A stretch of 34,734 nt of DNA from Paulinella micropora (GCA_009731375.1 BJOX01000139.1:549697-584430); one strand, 5' to 3'; positions 24,239-34,698 are shown, numbered from the stretch's first letter. Program-made: numbers and translations. Notes: generated by a model not told the origin, from the letters alone.

Positions 24239-24242
24239 TCCT

Positions 24243-24895
24243 TGGCTGTATTAATACATGCTTCGAAGCTTCCTTTTTCAGTTTTTTTTTTCTTTCTCCT
24301 TAGTATGTTGTCTCACAATGTTATAAAAGCAGGTTTATACTTCTCCCAGGCGTCACCGGTTGACTAACCTACCAGATTAACACGATGATAAGCTGATTGC
24401 TGGCGTTATTGAAAACTTCTGGTTCAGCTTTTTTCCCGGAGTTGTGATCACTGTGTGCAAGTGCAGACACGTCAACAACAGCCGTGCATTGTGTGCAAAG
24501 CAGCATTTCAGTCGTTCGAGACGCATTCTGACAAAAACTTATGTGCATTTGTAATTAATATAATAATTGTGTGGGGGCATCACCATTCATGAAACATTAA
24601 TACTTCTGTGTGCCAAACTAGTACTAATAATTCATTTACATTTTCCAAAGCAATAAGCACACATGATCTTTCCCCCTTTCGGGTCACGTGACCATGATCT
24701 TCTGCAATTCCCCAAAAAACCCAGACCATATTCGGGTCGGGTCCATTTGTCTTCCAAAGGTTTTGGACGCGATTTTTTCAAAATCGACGTCTGATTTCAT
24801 CTTGCCAAAAGATTGTCAAGTCCTGGGAGTCGTGATTTAAAACTTAACGCGAAAACCATTACTTATGGCTATCACTGCTGCGTTCGAACACGCAG
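24243..24895. other. Unique stretch without recognised gene
   Basis: No convincing frame. It contains the 12-bp perfect palindrome GGTCACGTGACC (24682-24693) with an E-box-like CACGTG core, which may be chance. Confidence 0.6.
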
Positions 24896-25022
24896 GTTGA
24901 GTAGTAGTAGTAGTAGTAGTAGTAGGTAGTAGGTAGTAGGTATTAGTAGTAGTAGTAGTAGTAGTAGAAGAAGAAGAAGAAGAAGTAGTAGTAGTAGTAG
25001 TGGTAGTAGTAGTAGTAGTAGT
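24896..25022. repeat. (TAG)n trinucleotide array
   Basis: Imperfect TAG/GTA repeats with a GAA-rich interruption in the middle. Confidence 0.95.
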
Positions 25023-25068
25023 AAGCTACATCTGCCGGAAAAACGGATGCACTGCCGGCCAGGAACCT

Positions 25069-25095
25069 AGGTATGTATGTACGTATTTATGTATG

Positions 25096-25134
<39 letters not shown>

Positions 25135-25363
25135 GTATGCATGCATGCATACATACATGCATACATACATACATACATACATACGTACATACTTACGTAC
25201 ATACGTACATACATACATACATACATACATACATACATACGTACATACATACATACATACATACATACCCATACATACATACCATACATACATAGATAGA
25301 TACATACATAGATACATACATAGATACATACAAACATAGATAGATAGATAGATAGAAAGATAT

Positions 25364-25401
<38 letters not shown>

Positions 25402-25686
25402 GCATGCATACATACATACATACATACATACATACATACATACATACGTACATACGTACATACGCACATACGCACATACATACATACATACATACATACA
25501 TACATACATACGTACGTACGTACGTACGTAGGTACCTACGTACGTACGTACGTACGTACGCACGTACATACCTACGTACATACATACATACATACATACA
25601 TACATACATACATACATACCCATACATACATACCATACATACATAGATAGATACATACATAGATACATACATAGATACATACAAAC

Positions 25687-25741
<55 letters not shown>

Positions 25742-25830
25742 CATACATACATACATACATACCTAAATACCTACATACATACATACATACATACATATGT
25801 ACATATATGCATACATATAGACACACAGTA
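25069..25830. repeat. (TACA)n/(GATA)n array with a ~351-bp higher-order duplication
   Basis: Tracts of TATG, ATAC, GTAC and GATA alternate. The block beginning CCCATACATACATACCATAC at 25268 recurs at 25619 with the same order of sub-tracts through ACAAACATAGATAGATA (25331 against 25682). Confidence 0.9.
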
Positions 25831-25883
25831 CCATCCCAGTTAGAGCTACCGTCCGGGTCCCAGTCACGTCCCGCATTACCCTG

Positions 25884-25885
25884 TC

Positions 25886-25925
<40 letters not shown>

Positions 25926-25965
25926 TATAGATAGATAGATAGAGATAGATAGATAGATGGATAGA

Positions 25966-25997
<32 letters not shown>

Positions 25998-26047
25998 TAG
26001 ACAGATAGATATATGGATGGATGGATAGATAGATGGATAGATAGATG

Positions 26048-26088
<41 letters not shown>
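25884..26088. repeat. (GATA)n array, left of the palindrome
   Basis: GATA repeats with GACA and GATG variants. Confidence 0.95.
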
Positions 26089-26090
<2 letters not shown>

Positions 26091-26191
26091 GAGATATCGA
26101 CTAATGTCAGAAAAAAGGAGCTTCTGATTTCGTCAACCAAGGAAGTTGACGAAATCAGAAGCTCCTTTTTTCTGACATTAGTCGATATCTC

Positions 26192-26193
<2 letters not shown>
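26089..26193. repeat. Perfect 49-bp inverted repeat with a 7-base spacer
   Basis: Arms 26089-26137 and 26145-26193 are exact reverse complements; spacer CAAGGAA. The arm starts ATGAGATATCGACTAATGTC and is non-repetitive. GATA arrays on both sides keep the same strand orientation, so the flanks are not inverted. Confidence 0.97.
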
Positions 26194-26243
<50 letters not shown>

Positions 26244-26316
26244 ACAGATAGATAAATAGATAGATAAATAGATAGATAAATAGATAGATGGATAGATAGA
26301 TAGTTAGATAGATAGT

Positions 26317-26350
<34 letters not shown>

Positions 26351-26370
26351 TAGTTAGATAGGTAGGTAGA
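26194..26370. repeat. (GATA)n array, right of the palindrome
   Basis: GATA repeats with AAAT and GTTA variants, same strand orientation as the left array. Confidence 0.95.
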
Positions 26371-26424
26371 AAAAACCAGTTCGCTGGCGTTAGATCGCTG
26401 ACGGTTGCCCCGTCTCCCGCCTAT

Positions 26425-26463
26425 GCGTGTGTATGTATGTATGTATGTATGTATGCATGTATG

Positions 26464-26511
<48 letters not shown>

Positions 26512-26550
26512 AAATGAGTGTGTGTGTGTGTACGTGTGTGTGTGCGACAT
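26425..26550. repeat. (TATG)n, (TA)n and (TG)n tracts
   Basis: Three adjoining simple tracts; a short unique stretch (26551-26656) follows with no gene visible. Confidence 0.9.
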
Positions 26551-26656
26551 AAAAATCTATCAAAAGAGACATAAATAATATAATGTTCTATCCATTCCTC
26601 TATCTAGTATATGTTTATACCTGGGCCGCCACCTCGCCCTGCCCCCTCCACACCAC

Positions 26657-26705
26657 CTACATACATACATACATACATACATACATACACACATACATAC
26701 ATACA

Positions 26706-26736
<31 letters not shown>

Positions 26737-26863
26737 CACACATTACATACATACATACATACATGACATACATACATACATGCCTACATAACATACATAC
26801 ATACATACATACATACATACATACATACGTACGTACATAACACATACATAAATACATACACAC
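26657..26863. repeat. (TACA)n array
   Basis: TACA/CATA repeats with TTACA and GTAC variants. 26864-27004 is AAACA-rich with a direct repeat of AAATAAAACAAA-type segments. Confidence 0.9.
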
Positions 26864-27004
26864 ATGCGTGCAATAACAACAGGAACATTAACATGACAAC
26901 AGTAAACAAACAAATAAAACAAATAAAACAAATAAAACAAAACACACACATATACAAAGAGAAGTAAAACAAATAAAACAAAATACACACATATACAAAG
27001 AGGA

Positions 27005-27120
27005 AGAGAGAGAGAGAGAGAGAGAGAAACCGCCATCGCTGGGAGTGAGGTTGGACAAGTTGGGCCCTCTATACGACCACATATATATATGTCTGTGAAA
27101 ACCTCTCCCCCCCCCCCCCC

Positions 27121-27154
<34 letters not shown>

Positions 27155-27277
27155 NNNNNNNNNNATCAAAGACACGAAAAATCTAAGAAATTAAGCCACC
27201 AAGTTTTATTATATATATATATATGTATATATATATGTATATTATATATATGTATATTATATATATTATATATATAT

Positions 27278-27322
<45 letters not shown>

Positions 27323-27450
27323 TGCATGCATGTTGACACCGGGCCAGTCTGATGGGGGGAGGAGGGCGCGTGCCATATATATATATATAAATAATATATA
27401 TATATATAAATATAAATATATATATATGTATATATTTATATATATATATG

Positions 27451-27482
<32 letters not shown>
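27005..27482. repeat. (GA)n, poly-C/poly-A with a gap, and (TA)n arrays
   Basis: GA tract at 27005-27028, C15 and A33 runs before an N gap at 27155-27164, then TA-rich arrays at 27207-27318 and 27375-27465. The homopolymers probably caused the gap. Confidence 0.9.
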
Positions 27483-27483
<1 letters not shown>

Positions 27484-27540
27484 TTATGCATGCATGTTGA
27501 CACCGGGCCAGTCTGATGGGGCGAGGAGGGCGCGTGCCAA
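27319..27540. repeat. Duplicated ~56-bp unique unit, 163 bp apart
   Basis: GTTATGCATGCATGTTGACA starts at about 27319 and again at about 27482 and continues through CCGGGCCAGTCTGATGGGG to GGGCGCGTGCCA, with one difference. A TA-rich array separates the copies. Confidence 0.9.
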
Positions 27541-27587
27541 AGCCCTGCGGAGAGGAGAAAGCAGCGTGAGGGGGGAGGGAGAAGTTG

Positions 27588-28010
27588 CCAAGGTCCCCCA
27601 AAGCATTGGCGTCACCCATGGCACCTGCATGTATGTATGTATGTATGTATGTTTGTATGTATGTATGTATGAGTTGCCACTGTCCCCCAAAGGATTGGCG
27701 TCACCCATGGCACCTGCATGCATGTATGTATGTATGTATGTATGTATGTATGAGTTGCCACTGTCCCCCAAAGGATTGGCATCACCCATGGCACCTGCAT
27801 GTATGTATGTATGTACGTATGTATGTATGTATGTATGAGTTGTCACTGTCCCCCAAAGGATTGGCATCACCCATGGCACCTGCATGCATGTATATATGTT
27901 AGTATGTATGTATGTATGTATGCATGTTTGTATGTATGTATGAGTTGCCACTGTCCCCCAAAGGATTGGCATCACCCATGGCACCTGCATGTATGCATGT
28001 ATGTATGTAT
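27588..28010. repeat. Compound minisatellite, five copies
   Basis: A ~45-bp unit (CCCCCAAAGGATTGGCATCA then CCCATGGCACCTGCATG) alternates with variable (TATG)n. Copies begin near 27595, 27683, 27765, 27850 and 27954; the period varies with the TATG length. Confidence 0.92.
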
Positions 28011-28480
28011 GTATCTATGTATGTTTATGTACGTTATGTTATGTTATGTTATGTCATGTTATGTTATGTTATGTTATGCTATGTTATGTTATGTTATGTT
28101 ATGTTATGTCATATTATTTTATGTTATGTTATGTTATGTTATATTATATTATGTTATGTTATTCTTCTGTTATGTTATGTTATGTTGTGTTGTGTTGTGT
28201 TGTGTTATGTCATGTCATGTCCTGTCATGTCATGGCATGGCATGGCATGGCATGGCATATCATGTTATGTTATATTATGTTTGTTATGTTTAGTTATGTT
28301 TATGTTTATGTTTATGTTTATGTTTAGTTACGTTACGTTACGTTACGTTACGTTAACGTTTAACGTTTAACGTTTAATGTTTAGTGTTTAATGTTTAATG
28401 TTTAATGTTTATTTTTATGTTCATATTTATGATTATGCTTATGATGTTGTTTATGTTTATGTTTATGTTTATGTTATGTT
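28011..28480. repeat. Evolving ATGTT-family array
   Basis: Successive blocks of ATGTT, ATATT, TGTGT, CATGG, TTTATG, ACGTT and GTTTAAC units grade into each other, suggesting spreading of point variants by slippage. Confidence 0.9.
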
Positions 28481-28484
28481 TATG

Positions 28485-28544
28485 TTATATATATGTATAT
28501 ATATATATATATATATACACTCACTCACTCACACACACACACAC

Positions 28545-28631
<87 letters not shown>

Positions 28632-28740
28632 ACATGTGTGTGTGTGTATGTATCTATGTATGTATGTCTGTATGTATGTATGTATGTATGTATATATGTA
28701 TATATGTATGTATATATGCATATATGTATGTATGTATGTG
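28485..28740. repeat. (TA)n, (CA)n, (TG)n and (TATG)n tracts
   Basis: Mixed simple repeats without coding content. Confidence 0.9.
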
Positions 28741-29035
28741 GACCAGATGGTTCCTTATTGTAGAGCGGAGGTCCCCCAAGACGGCCATCCACGTCTAATC
28801 CTGGCCTGTTATATGATAAGGTCGGGTGAAAAATTTCGGCCACCTCACCTTTCGGCCAACCGTAAATACGGGGACTTTTGGGCTGAACTTTTATTTGTGG
28901 ACAACAAATGTACCGTAATTACCGGCTGGCTGAAATTCTTCACAACTTTGAACAGCAACTGTACCCTTATTACGGGATAATTTATTCTGGCCGAAAATTT
29001 TCACTATTCCTTATACACACATGCATACATTTTAG
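28741..29035. other. Unique stretch without recognised gene
   Basis: It contains two diverged similar segments (CAAATGTACCGTAATTACCG and CAACTGTACCCTTATTACGG). Possibly an old transposon fragment; nothing diagnostic. Confidence 0.4.
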
Positions 29036-29200
29036 ACATACAAACATACTACGTCAACGTTGGCATATGATACTCAATATATACATAGATACATATAATA
29101 CATACATAGATACATAGATACATACACACATACATACATAAGTACATACATACATACATACATACAGGCATACATACATACATACATACATACATGCATA
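29036..29200. repeat. (TACA)n array
   Basis: TACA/CATA repeats with GATA interspersed. Confidence 0.9.
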
Positions 29201-29201
29201 C

Positions 29202-29372
29202 GAAAGCTGAAAGCATCAGATTTCATTAAAAAGAAGAAGATGATAAGCCTAAACGTTGAATCCTCTGACTCTTCTGATTCATCCTCTCACTCTGAAAGCG
29301 AAGAAGAAGACGAACACCCAACTGACCAGCCCCCTAAGGCTTCTGAGTCTGAGGAAGAATCAGAAGTGGATG
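29202..29372 (+). CDS. Probable host exon, acidic Ser-rich
   Basis: An open frame reads KLKASDFIKKKKMISLNVES, then SSDSSDSSSHSESEEEDE and ASESEEESEVDG, stopping at a canonical donor GATG|GTGAGT (29373). Non-repetitive codon content inside microsatellites and the donor support an exon. The 5' limit is uncertain because the upstream TACA array has no clear acceptor. Acidic Ser/Glu tracts of this kind occur in many nuclear proteins; no family is assigned. Confidence 0.45.
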
Positions 29373-29399
29373 GTGAGTTGGGGATTCATGCATACATAC

Positions 29400-29760
29400 A
29401 TACATACATAGACAGGAAACCAAACAAACAAGCCATCCATGCCAACCAACCCAACCAACCCAACGAAACCCACCAACCGACCAAACCAACCAACCGACCA
29501 AACCAACCGACCAAACCAACTAAGCCAAACAAACCCCAACCAACCCAAGCAAACCAAGCAACCAAGCAAACCAACCAACCAACCAACCAACCAACCAAGC
29601 AACCAAGCAACCAAGCAAGCAAGCAAGCAACAAACCAGCCAACAACCTACCTGCCAGCCAACAACCTACCTACCTACCTACCTACCTGCTGACCATAATC
29701 AATCAGCCAACCAATCAAGCAATCAAGCAAGCAAGCAACCAACCCGACCAACCCAACCCA
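29400..29760. repeat. CCAAC/CAAC-rich degenerate array (probable intron)
   Basis: Degenerate AACC, AAGC and TACC repeats. Long frames here are low-complexity artefacts. Confidence 0.85.
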
Positions 29761-29776
29761 AAAACATCCGCAGCGG

Positions 29777-29840
29777 ACCGCGTGAAGGGACGATTGTTCG
29801 GGTTGTGAACGAAGCTGCCGCCGAAGTTGCCTGCATAGGT
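29777..29840 (+). CDS. Possible short host exon
   Basis: After ATCCGCAG| a frame reads GPREGTIVRVVNEAAAEVAC and ends at ATAG|GTAGGT. It is the only complex sequence between two arrays. Its phase does not match the donor at 29373 directly, so a further exon or different sites would be needed. Confidence 0.3.
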
Positions 29841-29953
29841 AGGTAGATAGTTAGGTAGGTAAGTAGCTAGGTAGCTTGGTAGATAGGTAGATAGGTAGAT
29901 AGATAGATAGGTAGGTAGGTAGGTAGGTAGATAGATAGATAGATAGATTATCT

Positions 29954-30010
<57 letters not shown>

Positions 30011-30011
30011 C

Positions 30012-30062
<51 letters not shown>
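29841..30062. repeat. (GGTA)n/(GATA)n array
   Basis: Starts as GTAGGTA and passes into a long GATA tract. Confidence 0.95.
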
Positions 30063-30306
30063 CCTCGATTGTGCGGGAAAGCGCCCGCCATGAAGTCCGA
30101 TGAAGAAGGAGGGACAGGGGGAACAGGCGGGGCAGGGGGGGGTGNNNNNNNNNNNNNNNNNNNNNNNNNNNNNNNNNNNNNNNNNNNNNNNNNNNNNNNN
30201 NNNNNNNNNNNGGAGGGGGCGGTGGCGGGCGTGGGGTAGCGGTGAAAGTGCTGTTGGTAGCGGTGCCGAAGGGCGGAGCAATCCCCATTTCTTCTTTGAC
30301 TACATT
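30063..30306 (+). CDS. Possible Gly-rich host exon interrupted by a gap
   Basis: Between a GATAG acceptor-like end and a G|GTAGGT donor-like site a frame reads [20 protein letters not shown], then N (30145-30211), then [20 protein letters not shown]. More than one frame is open because of the G-rich composition, so the call is weak. Confidence 0.3.
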
Positions 30307-30416
30307 GGTAGGTAGGTAGTTAGATGAAAGTGATTTTCTCATTATAACTTGTAACCCCCATTTCTTCTTTGACTACATGGGTAGGTAGGTAGATGAAAGT
30401 GATTTTCTCATTATAC
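30278..30416. repeat. Tandem duplication of ~70 bp
   Basis: CCCCATTTCTTCTTTGACTA through GATGAAAGTGATTTTCTCAT occurs twice (from about 30284 and 30356). It includes the last bases of the possible exon and its GTAGGTAGG donor. Confidence 0.9.
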
Positions 30417-30439
30417 TTAATAGTGAAAAGCTACTCATG

Positions 30440-30606
30440 TATCATCCTATCTATCCTACCTATCCTACCTATCCTACCTTATCCTACTAATCGTACCTAT
30501 CCTACCTATCCTACCTATCCTACTTATCCTACTTATCCTACCTATCCTACCTATCCTACCTATCCTATCTATCCTATCTATCCTACCTATCCTACCTTAT
30601 CCTACC
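30440..30606. repeat. (CTATCCTAC)n array
   Basis: 9-base repeat with variants; pyrimidine-rich and directly upstream of the acceptor at 30630, so it could act as the polypyrimidine tract. Confidence 0.92.
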
Positions 30607-30630
30607 TAATGTATGTACCCGTTTGCCCAG

Positions 30631-30765
30631 GCCCAGCCGGTCCACTGCTCTCTCGCCGATACATACCCGGTGATGGTAAGAGATGTGCCCCTAAAGGCCC
30701 TTCTGCGCCACTTACTAGGCCTTGCCAAGGTGCTTCTAACAAATCGCAATTACAGCCACGGAACG
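30631..30765 (+). CDS. Probable internal host exon (45 codons)
   Basis: Acceptor GTTTGCCCAG|GCC and donor ACG|GTAAGT bound exactly 45 codons with no stop: VHCSLADTYPVMVRDVPLKA then LLRHLLGLAKVLLTNRNYSH. Well-balanced composition and good splice sites make this the best exon on the plus strand. Function unknown. Confidence 0.5.
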
Positions 30766-31048
30766 GTAAGTATACCTACCGTTGTTGGTTTGTGCTTTAG
30801 AACTAAGAAACGTGTAGGCTGTCTTGTGCGACCTTGTTTGATTCCTCTGCCTCGAAAGCGTGACACTTCCATCTCGCCCTCACGTAGGTCTCCTTCCTGC
30901 TGTGTGCCTGCCTTTGAGTCATCACCGAGCATTCCAGCCTCCGCCAGCAGTGCATTCCCCACAGAACTGCCTAACAGATTGGCGACCCCGTCCACACTAA
31001 CACACACACACACACACACACACACCTACGTTAGCATCTCTGAATGTG

Positions 31049-31080
<32 letters not shown>

Positions 31081-31081
31081 T

Positions 31082-31138
<57 letters not shown>

Positions 31139-31320
31139 CAGAGAGAGAAATAGAGAGGGGGGAGGGGGGGGGGGGGAGGGGGGGGGCCNNNNNNNNNNNN
31201 NNNNNNNNNNNNNNNNNNNNNNNNNNNNNNNNNNNNNNNNNNNNNNNNNNNNNNNNNNNNNNNNNNNNNNNNNNNNNNNNNNNNNNNNNNNNNNNNNNNN
31301 NNNNNNNNNNNNNNNNNNNN
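30766..31320. other. Intron-like stretch, then (CA)n, (TATG)n, (GA)n and an N gap
   Basis: 30766-31000 has no clear coding signal. 31002-31025 is (CA)n, 31048-31083 TATG, 31084-31150 GA, a G-rich run, and N at 31189-31321. Confidence 0.8.
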
Positions 31321-31321
31321 N

Positions 31322-31590
31322 GGGGGGGGAAGGAGAGGCGCCACCTGGGTTTGGGCGGAACCCCGCTATTGCCGATATTTTTGGCCGGGCCGGAAGGGCC
31401 ACCCAGCGGCAAAAAGGGGGGCTGTGGGGGCAAGCCGAGGGTTGGGAAGGCCCTAATATTACCAGGTAAAAGCTCGGCTGCCTTGATTTGCGGTAAAGCG
31501 GCGGGTCCAGGGGAAGCTAGCCCGGGGGGTCCGGGCGCCACAGGACGAACCAACGCGGACTACCGCAAACAAATAAATTAGTCATCATAG
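31322..31590. other. GC-rich unique stretch
   Basis: Several frames are open only because of composition. A donor-like CAG|GTAAAA lies at about 31462. No product can be supported. Confidence 0.4.
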
Positions 31591-31605
31591 TACTAGTAAT
31601 TAAAC

Positions 31606-31609
31606 TACT

Positions 31610-31653
<44 letters not shown>

Positions 31654-31676
31654 GCTACTACTACTACTATTACTAT

Positions 31677-31720
<44 letters not shown>

Positions 31721-31796
31721 GGTGTAGCCAGCATGTACAGAGGTGTCGTAAAACGTGTGTTTTTTTTTGGCTCGTCACCTAGTGGGGGCGGGATCG

Positions 31797-31877
<81 letters not shown>

Positions 31878-31912
31878 CCTACCTACCTACCTATCTATCT
31901 ATCTATCTGTTA
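31606..31912. repeat. (CTA)n and (ATCT)n arrays
   Basis: CTA at 31613-31720, a short unique stretch, then ATCT with CTAC variants at 31796-31908. Confidence 0.95.
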
Positions 31913-32021
31913 GGATCGTATCTATCCGATATCTTACCAGCATATGCAGAGGTGTAGGCAAAAGCGGGCCTTTGCTCGTCACTAACAAAAACAACAAAAA
32001 CAACAAGAAGATCATCATCAC

Positions 32022-32290
32022 CATAATTACCATCATCATCATCATCATCATCATCGTCATCTCTCCTCCTCCTCTTCCTCCTCTTCGTCTTCTTCGTCTT
32101 CTTCGTCGTCTTCGTCGTCTTCGTCTTCTCTGTCTTCTTTGTCTTTGTCTTTGTCTTTGTCTTCTTCTTCTTCTTCTTCTTCTTCTTCTTCTTCTTCTTC
32201 TTCTTCTTCTTCTTCTTCTTCTGCTTCTTCTTCGTCTTCTTCTTCGTCTTCGTCTCTTCTTCTCCATCACCACCACCACCACCACCAACA
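32022..32290. repeat. (TCA)n, (CTT)n and (CCA)n trinucleotide arrays
   Basis: They lie directly downstream (minus strand) of the exon donor at 32313, that is within the presumed intron. Confidence 0.95.
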
Positions 32291-32313
32291 ACACAACAAC
32301 AACATAGGCATAC

Positions 32314-32854
32314 CTGCAGTAGGGGACGGGGTCGTCGCACTCGGTGTTGTGGCCGCACTGGGTTTACTAAGCTTCCCCACTGTCGTAGGAGTGACAGCCG
32401 GTGGGGCTTTGGTGTTGGCGCTTGCGCTGCTGCTGGTGGTGCTGGTGGTGGTAGTGTTGGTGGCTTTTTCGGCGGCTGATGAGCCATTGGCCGCCTTGTC
32501 CTTGGCGCTGGTGAGCAGTCGAGCTTTCGACTGCAGAAACTCCTCTGCCAGGCGTTTTTGTTCAGCCTCCATGTGCCTTTGCTTCCTTTTCGCATTTTGT
32601 GCCTCTCGGTTCCTACGCTCTACCAACAAGACCTTTTTGAGCTGGAGGAAAAGACTGGACTTAGCATGCTGCGTACTGCGCGCCTCATCTCGTAGCGAGG
32701 CTAAATCGCGCTTGCCCTGCTTCAGGGCGATCACGAGAGCAGCTGAATTTTCCTCTGCCTGCCGCAGCAGTTGCTCCAATTGCTCTTTGGTCCAGGGCGT
32801 GACAGAAGCTGAGCTCGAGGAGGTGCGGTCGGCTGGGAAGGCGAACATTCGTGC
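32314..32854 (-). CDS. Host internal exon encoding a coiled-coil protein segment
   Basis: On the minus strand an acceptor (TTTGTTTTTCT...GTCACAG|GCACG) precedes the exon at 32854 and a donor (CTGCAG|GTATGC) ends it at 32314. The 180 codons have no stop: a Ser-rich start, WTKEQLEQLLRQAEENSAAL, a long basic coiled coil (RNREAQNAKRKQRHMEAEQK) and an Ala/Ser/Thr/Pro-rich tail. No enzyme motif is seen and I do not recognise a family. It is the strongest host coding signal in the window. Confidence 0.65.
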
Positions 32855-33089
32855 CTGTGACAAAGTTAACACACATAGAAAAACAAAGTGCACTACAGTA
32901 AGCAACGAAAACCAACGACAAAAACACCAAGTGCGCAAAACTTTTGAAACACCCCTTATATACACGCATGTACATATTCATGCATGTATGAATGTATGGT
33001 TGTCGATGTACCTCCGTATCAGGCCACAGTGATTCCGAAACCGCCCTCGCGGCAGCGGTGGGCGTGTTGCTACAGGCATAGAAAGATAA

Positions 33090-33119
33090 TATATCAAACC
33101 TCTCCCTCCCTCCCTCCCT

Positions 33120-33170
<51 letters not shown>

Positions 33171-33246
33171 CTCTCCCTCTACCCAGTAGTGAGGAGCGAG
33201 GAGATGTATTGGGGCGAGGGCTGGCGCTGGGATGAGAGAGTAGAGA

Positions 33247-33324
<78 letters not shown>

Positions 33325-33407
33325 CCCTCTCCCTCTGCGCTACCCAGTAGTGAGGAGGGAGGAGATGTATTGGGGCGAGGGCTGGCGCTGGGAAGAGAGA
33401 GTAGAGA

Positions 33408-33450
<43 letters not shown>

Positions 33451-33530
33451 TCCCCTCTCCCTCTACCCAGTAGTGAGGAGCGAGGAGATGTATTGGGGCG
33501 AGGGCTGGCGCTGGGATGAGAGAGAAGAGA

Positions 33531-33577
<47 letters not shown>

Positions 33578-33655
33578 CCCTCTACCCAGTAGTGAGGAGC
33601 GAGGAGATATATTGGGGCGAGGGCTGGCGCTGGGACGAGAGAGTAGAGAAAGTGG
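33090..33655. repeat. Minisatellite of (CT)n plus a ~75-bp unit, four copies
   Basis: ACCCAGTAGTGAGGAGCGAG...TGTATTGGGGCGAGGGCTGG units begin near 33180, 33340, 33465 and 33585, separated by (CT)n of different lengths. Differences among units are single bases. Confidence 0.93.
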
Positions 33656-33717
33656 CGGCTGCAGAGGGAGAGAGAGGAGAAAAGAAGCCTTCAGACTCGA
33701 GTGGTGAATAGCCTACA

Positions 33718-33792
33718 TATAGATAGATAGATAGATGAATAGTAGGTAGGTATGTAGATAGGTAGGTAGGTAGGTAGATAGGTAGATAGATG

Positions 33793-33834
<42 letters not shown>

Positions 33835-33843
33835 AAGATAGAT

Positions 33844-33886
<43 letters not shown>

Positions 33887-33967
33887 CAGATAGAAAGATA
33901 GATAGTACATAAAACAGGTAGATAGGTAGATAGGTAAATGTGTCCAAGAAAGAAAGAAAGAAAGAAA

Positions 33968-34040
<73 letters not shown>

Positions 34041-34190
34041 NNNNNNNNNNNNNNNNNNNNNNNNNNNNNNNNNNNNNNNNNNNNNNNNNNNNNNNNNNNN
34101 NNNNNNNNNNNNNNNNNNNNNNNNNNNNNNNNNNNNNNNNNNNNNNNNGGGGGGGGGGGGGGGGGGGGGGAGAAAGAAAGAAAGAAAGAG
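33718..34190. repeat. (GATA)n array, poly-A, N gap, poly-G
   Basis: GATA with GGTA and GAAA variants to 33940, an A-run of about 70, N at 34041-34148 and a G-run of 22. Confidence 0.95.
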
Positions 34191-34211
34191 ACAGAGAGAG
34201 ACATATGTATG

Positions 34212-34242
<31 letters not shown>

Positions 34243-34258
34243 GGAGAGAGAGAGAGAG

Positions 34259-34292
<34 letters not shown>

Positions 34293-34305
34293 ACACACAG
34301 ACACA

Positions 34306-34361
<56 letters not shown>

Positions 34362-34517
34362 AGAAAGAAAGAGATTACACCTGAGGTACTTGTGCGGTGG
34401 AATTGGAGTCGGTACACCGGTGTGAAGAGGAGGAAGAAGAGGAAGAGGAGGAAGAAGAGGAAGATGAGAAGTCATCGCGGTCGGAATCGTGCTTACAGAT
34501 GCCAGATGGGTCCCAAC

Positions 34518-34575
<58 letters not shown>

Positions 34576-34661
34576 GACACGGTGTGGGAGTCTGGTCCTG
34601 AAGCGGCCAGTTGTGCTGCCAGTCTGTCTGTCTCTCCCTCCATACCTCCCCCCTCCTTCCT

Positions 34662-34696
<35 letters not shown>

Positions 34697-34698
34697 GC

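Noticed and set aside
24682-24693. GGTCACGTGACC palindrome as a transcription-factor site
   Set aside because: A single 12-bp site with no gene beside it cannot be distinguished from chance.
25069-26370. Possible CRISPR-like array because of regular repeats
   Set aside because: Units are 4-base microsatellites without unique spacers, in a eukaryotic context.
25026-26550. Long frames of YVCM, SIYL or HTYI repeats
   Set aside because: They are translations of tetranucleotide arrays in all frames.
28320-28400. Telomere-like ACGTT/GTTTAAC repeats
   Set aside because: They are short, interstitial and do not match a known telomere unit; they grade into the neighbouring ATGTT array.
29439-29846. 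Asn/Pro/Thr-rich frames in the CCAAC region
   Set aside because: Degenerate repeat translated in several frames on both strands; treated as intron.
31899-32595. Poly-Lys/Arg and poly-Asp frames on the minus strand
   Set aside because: Translation of CTT/TCA arrays running out of the real exon past its donor site.
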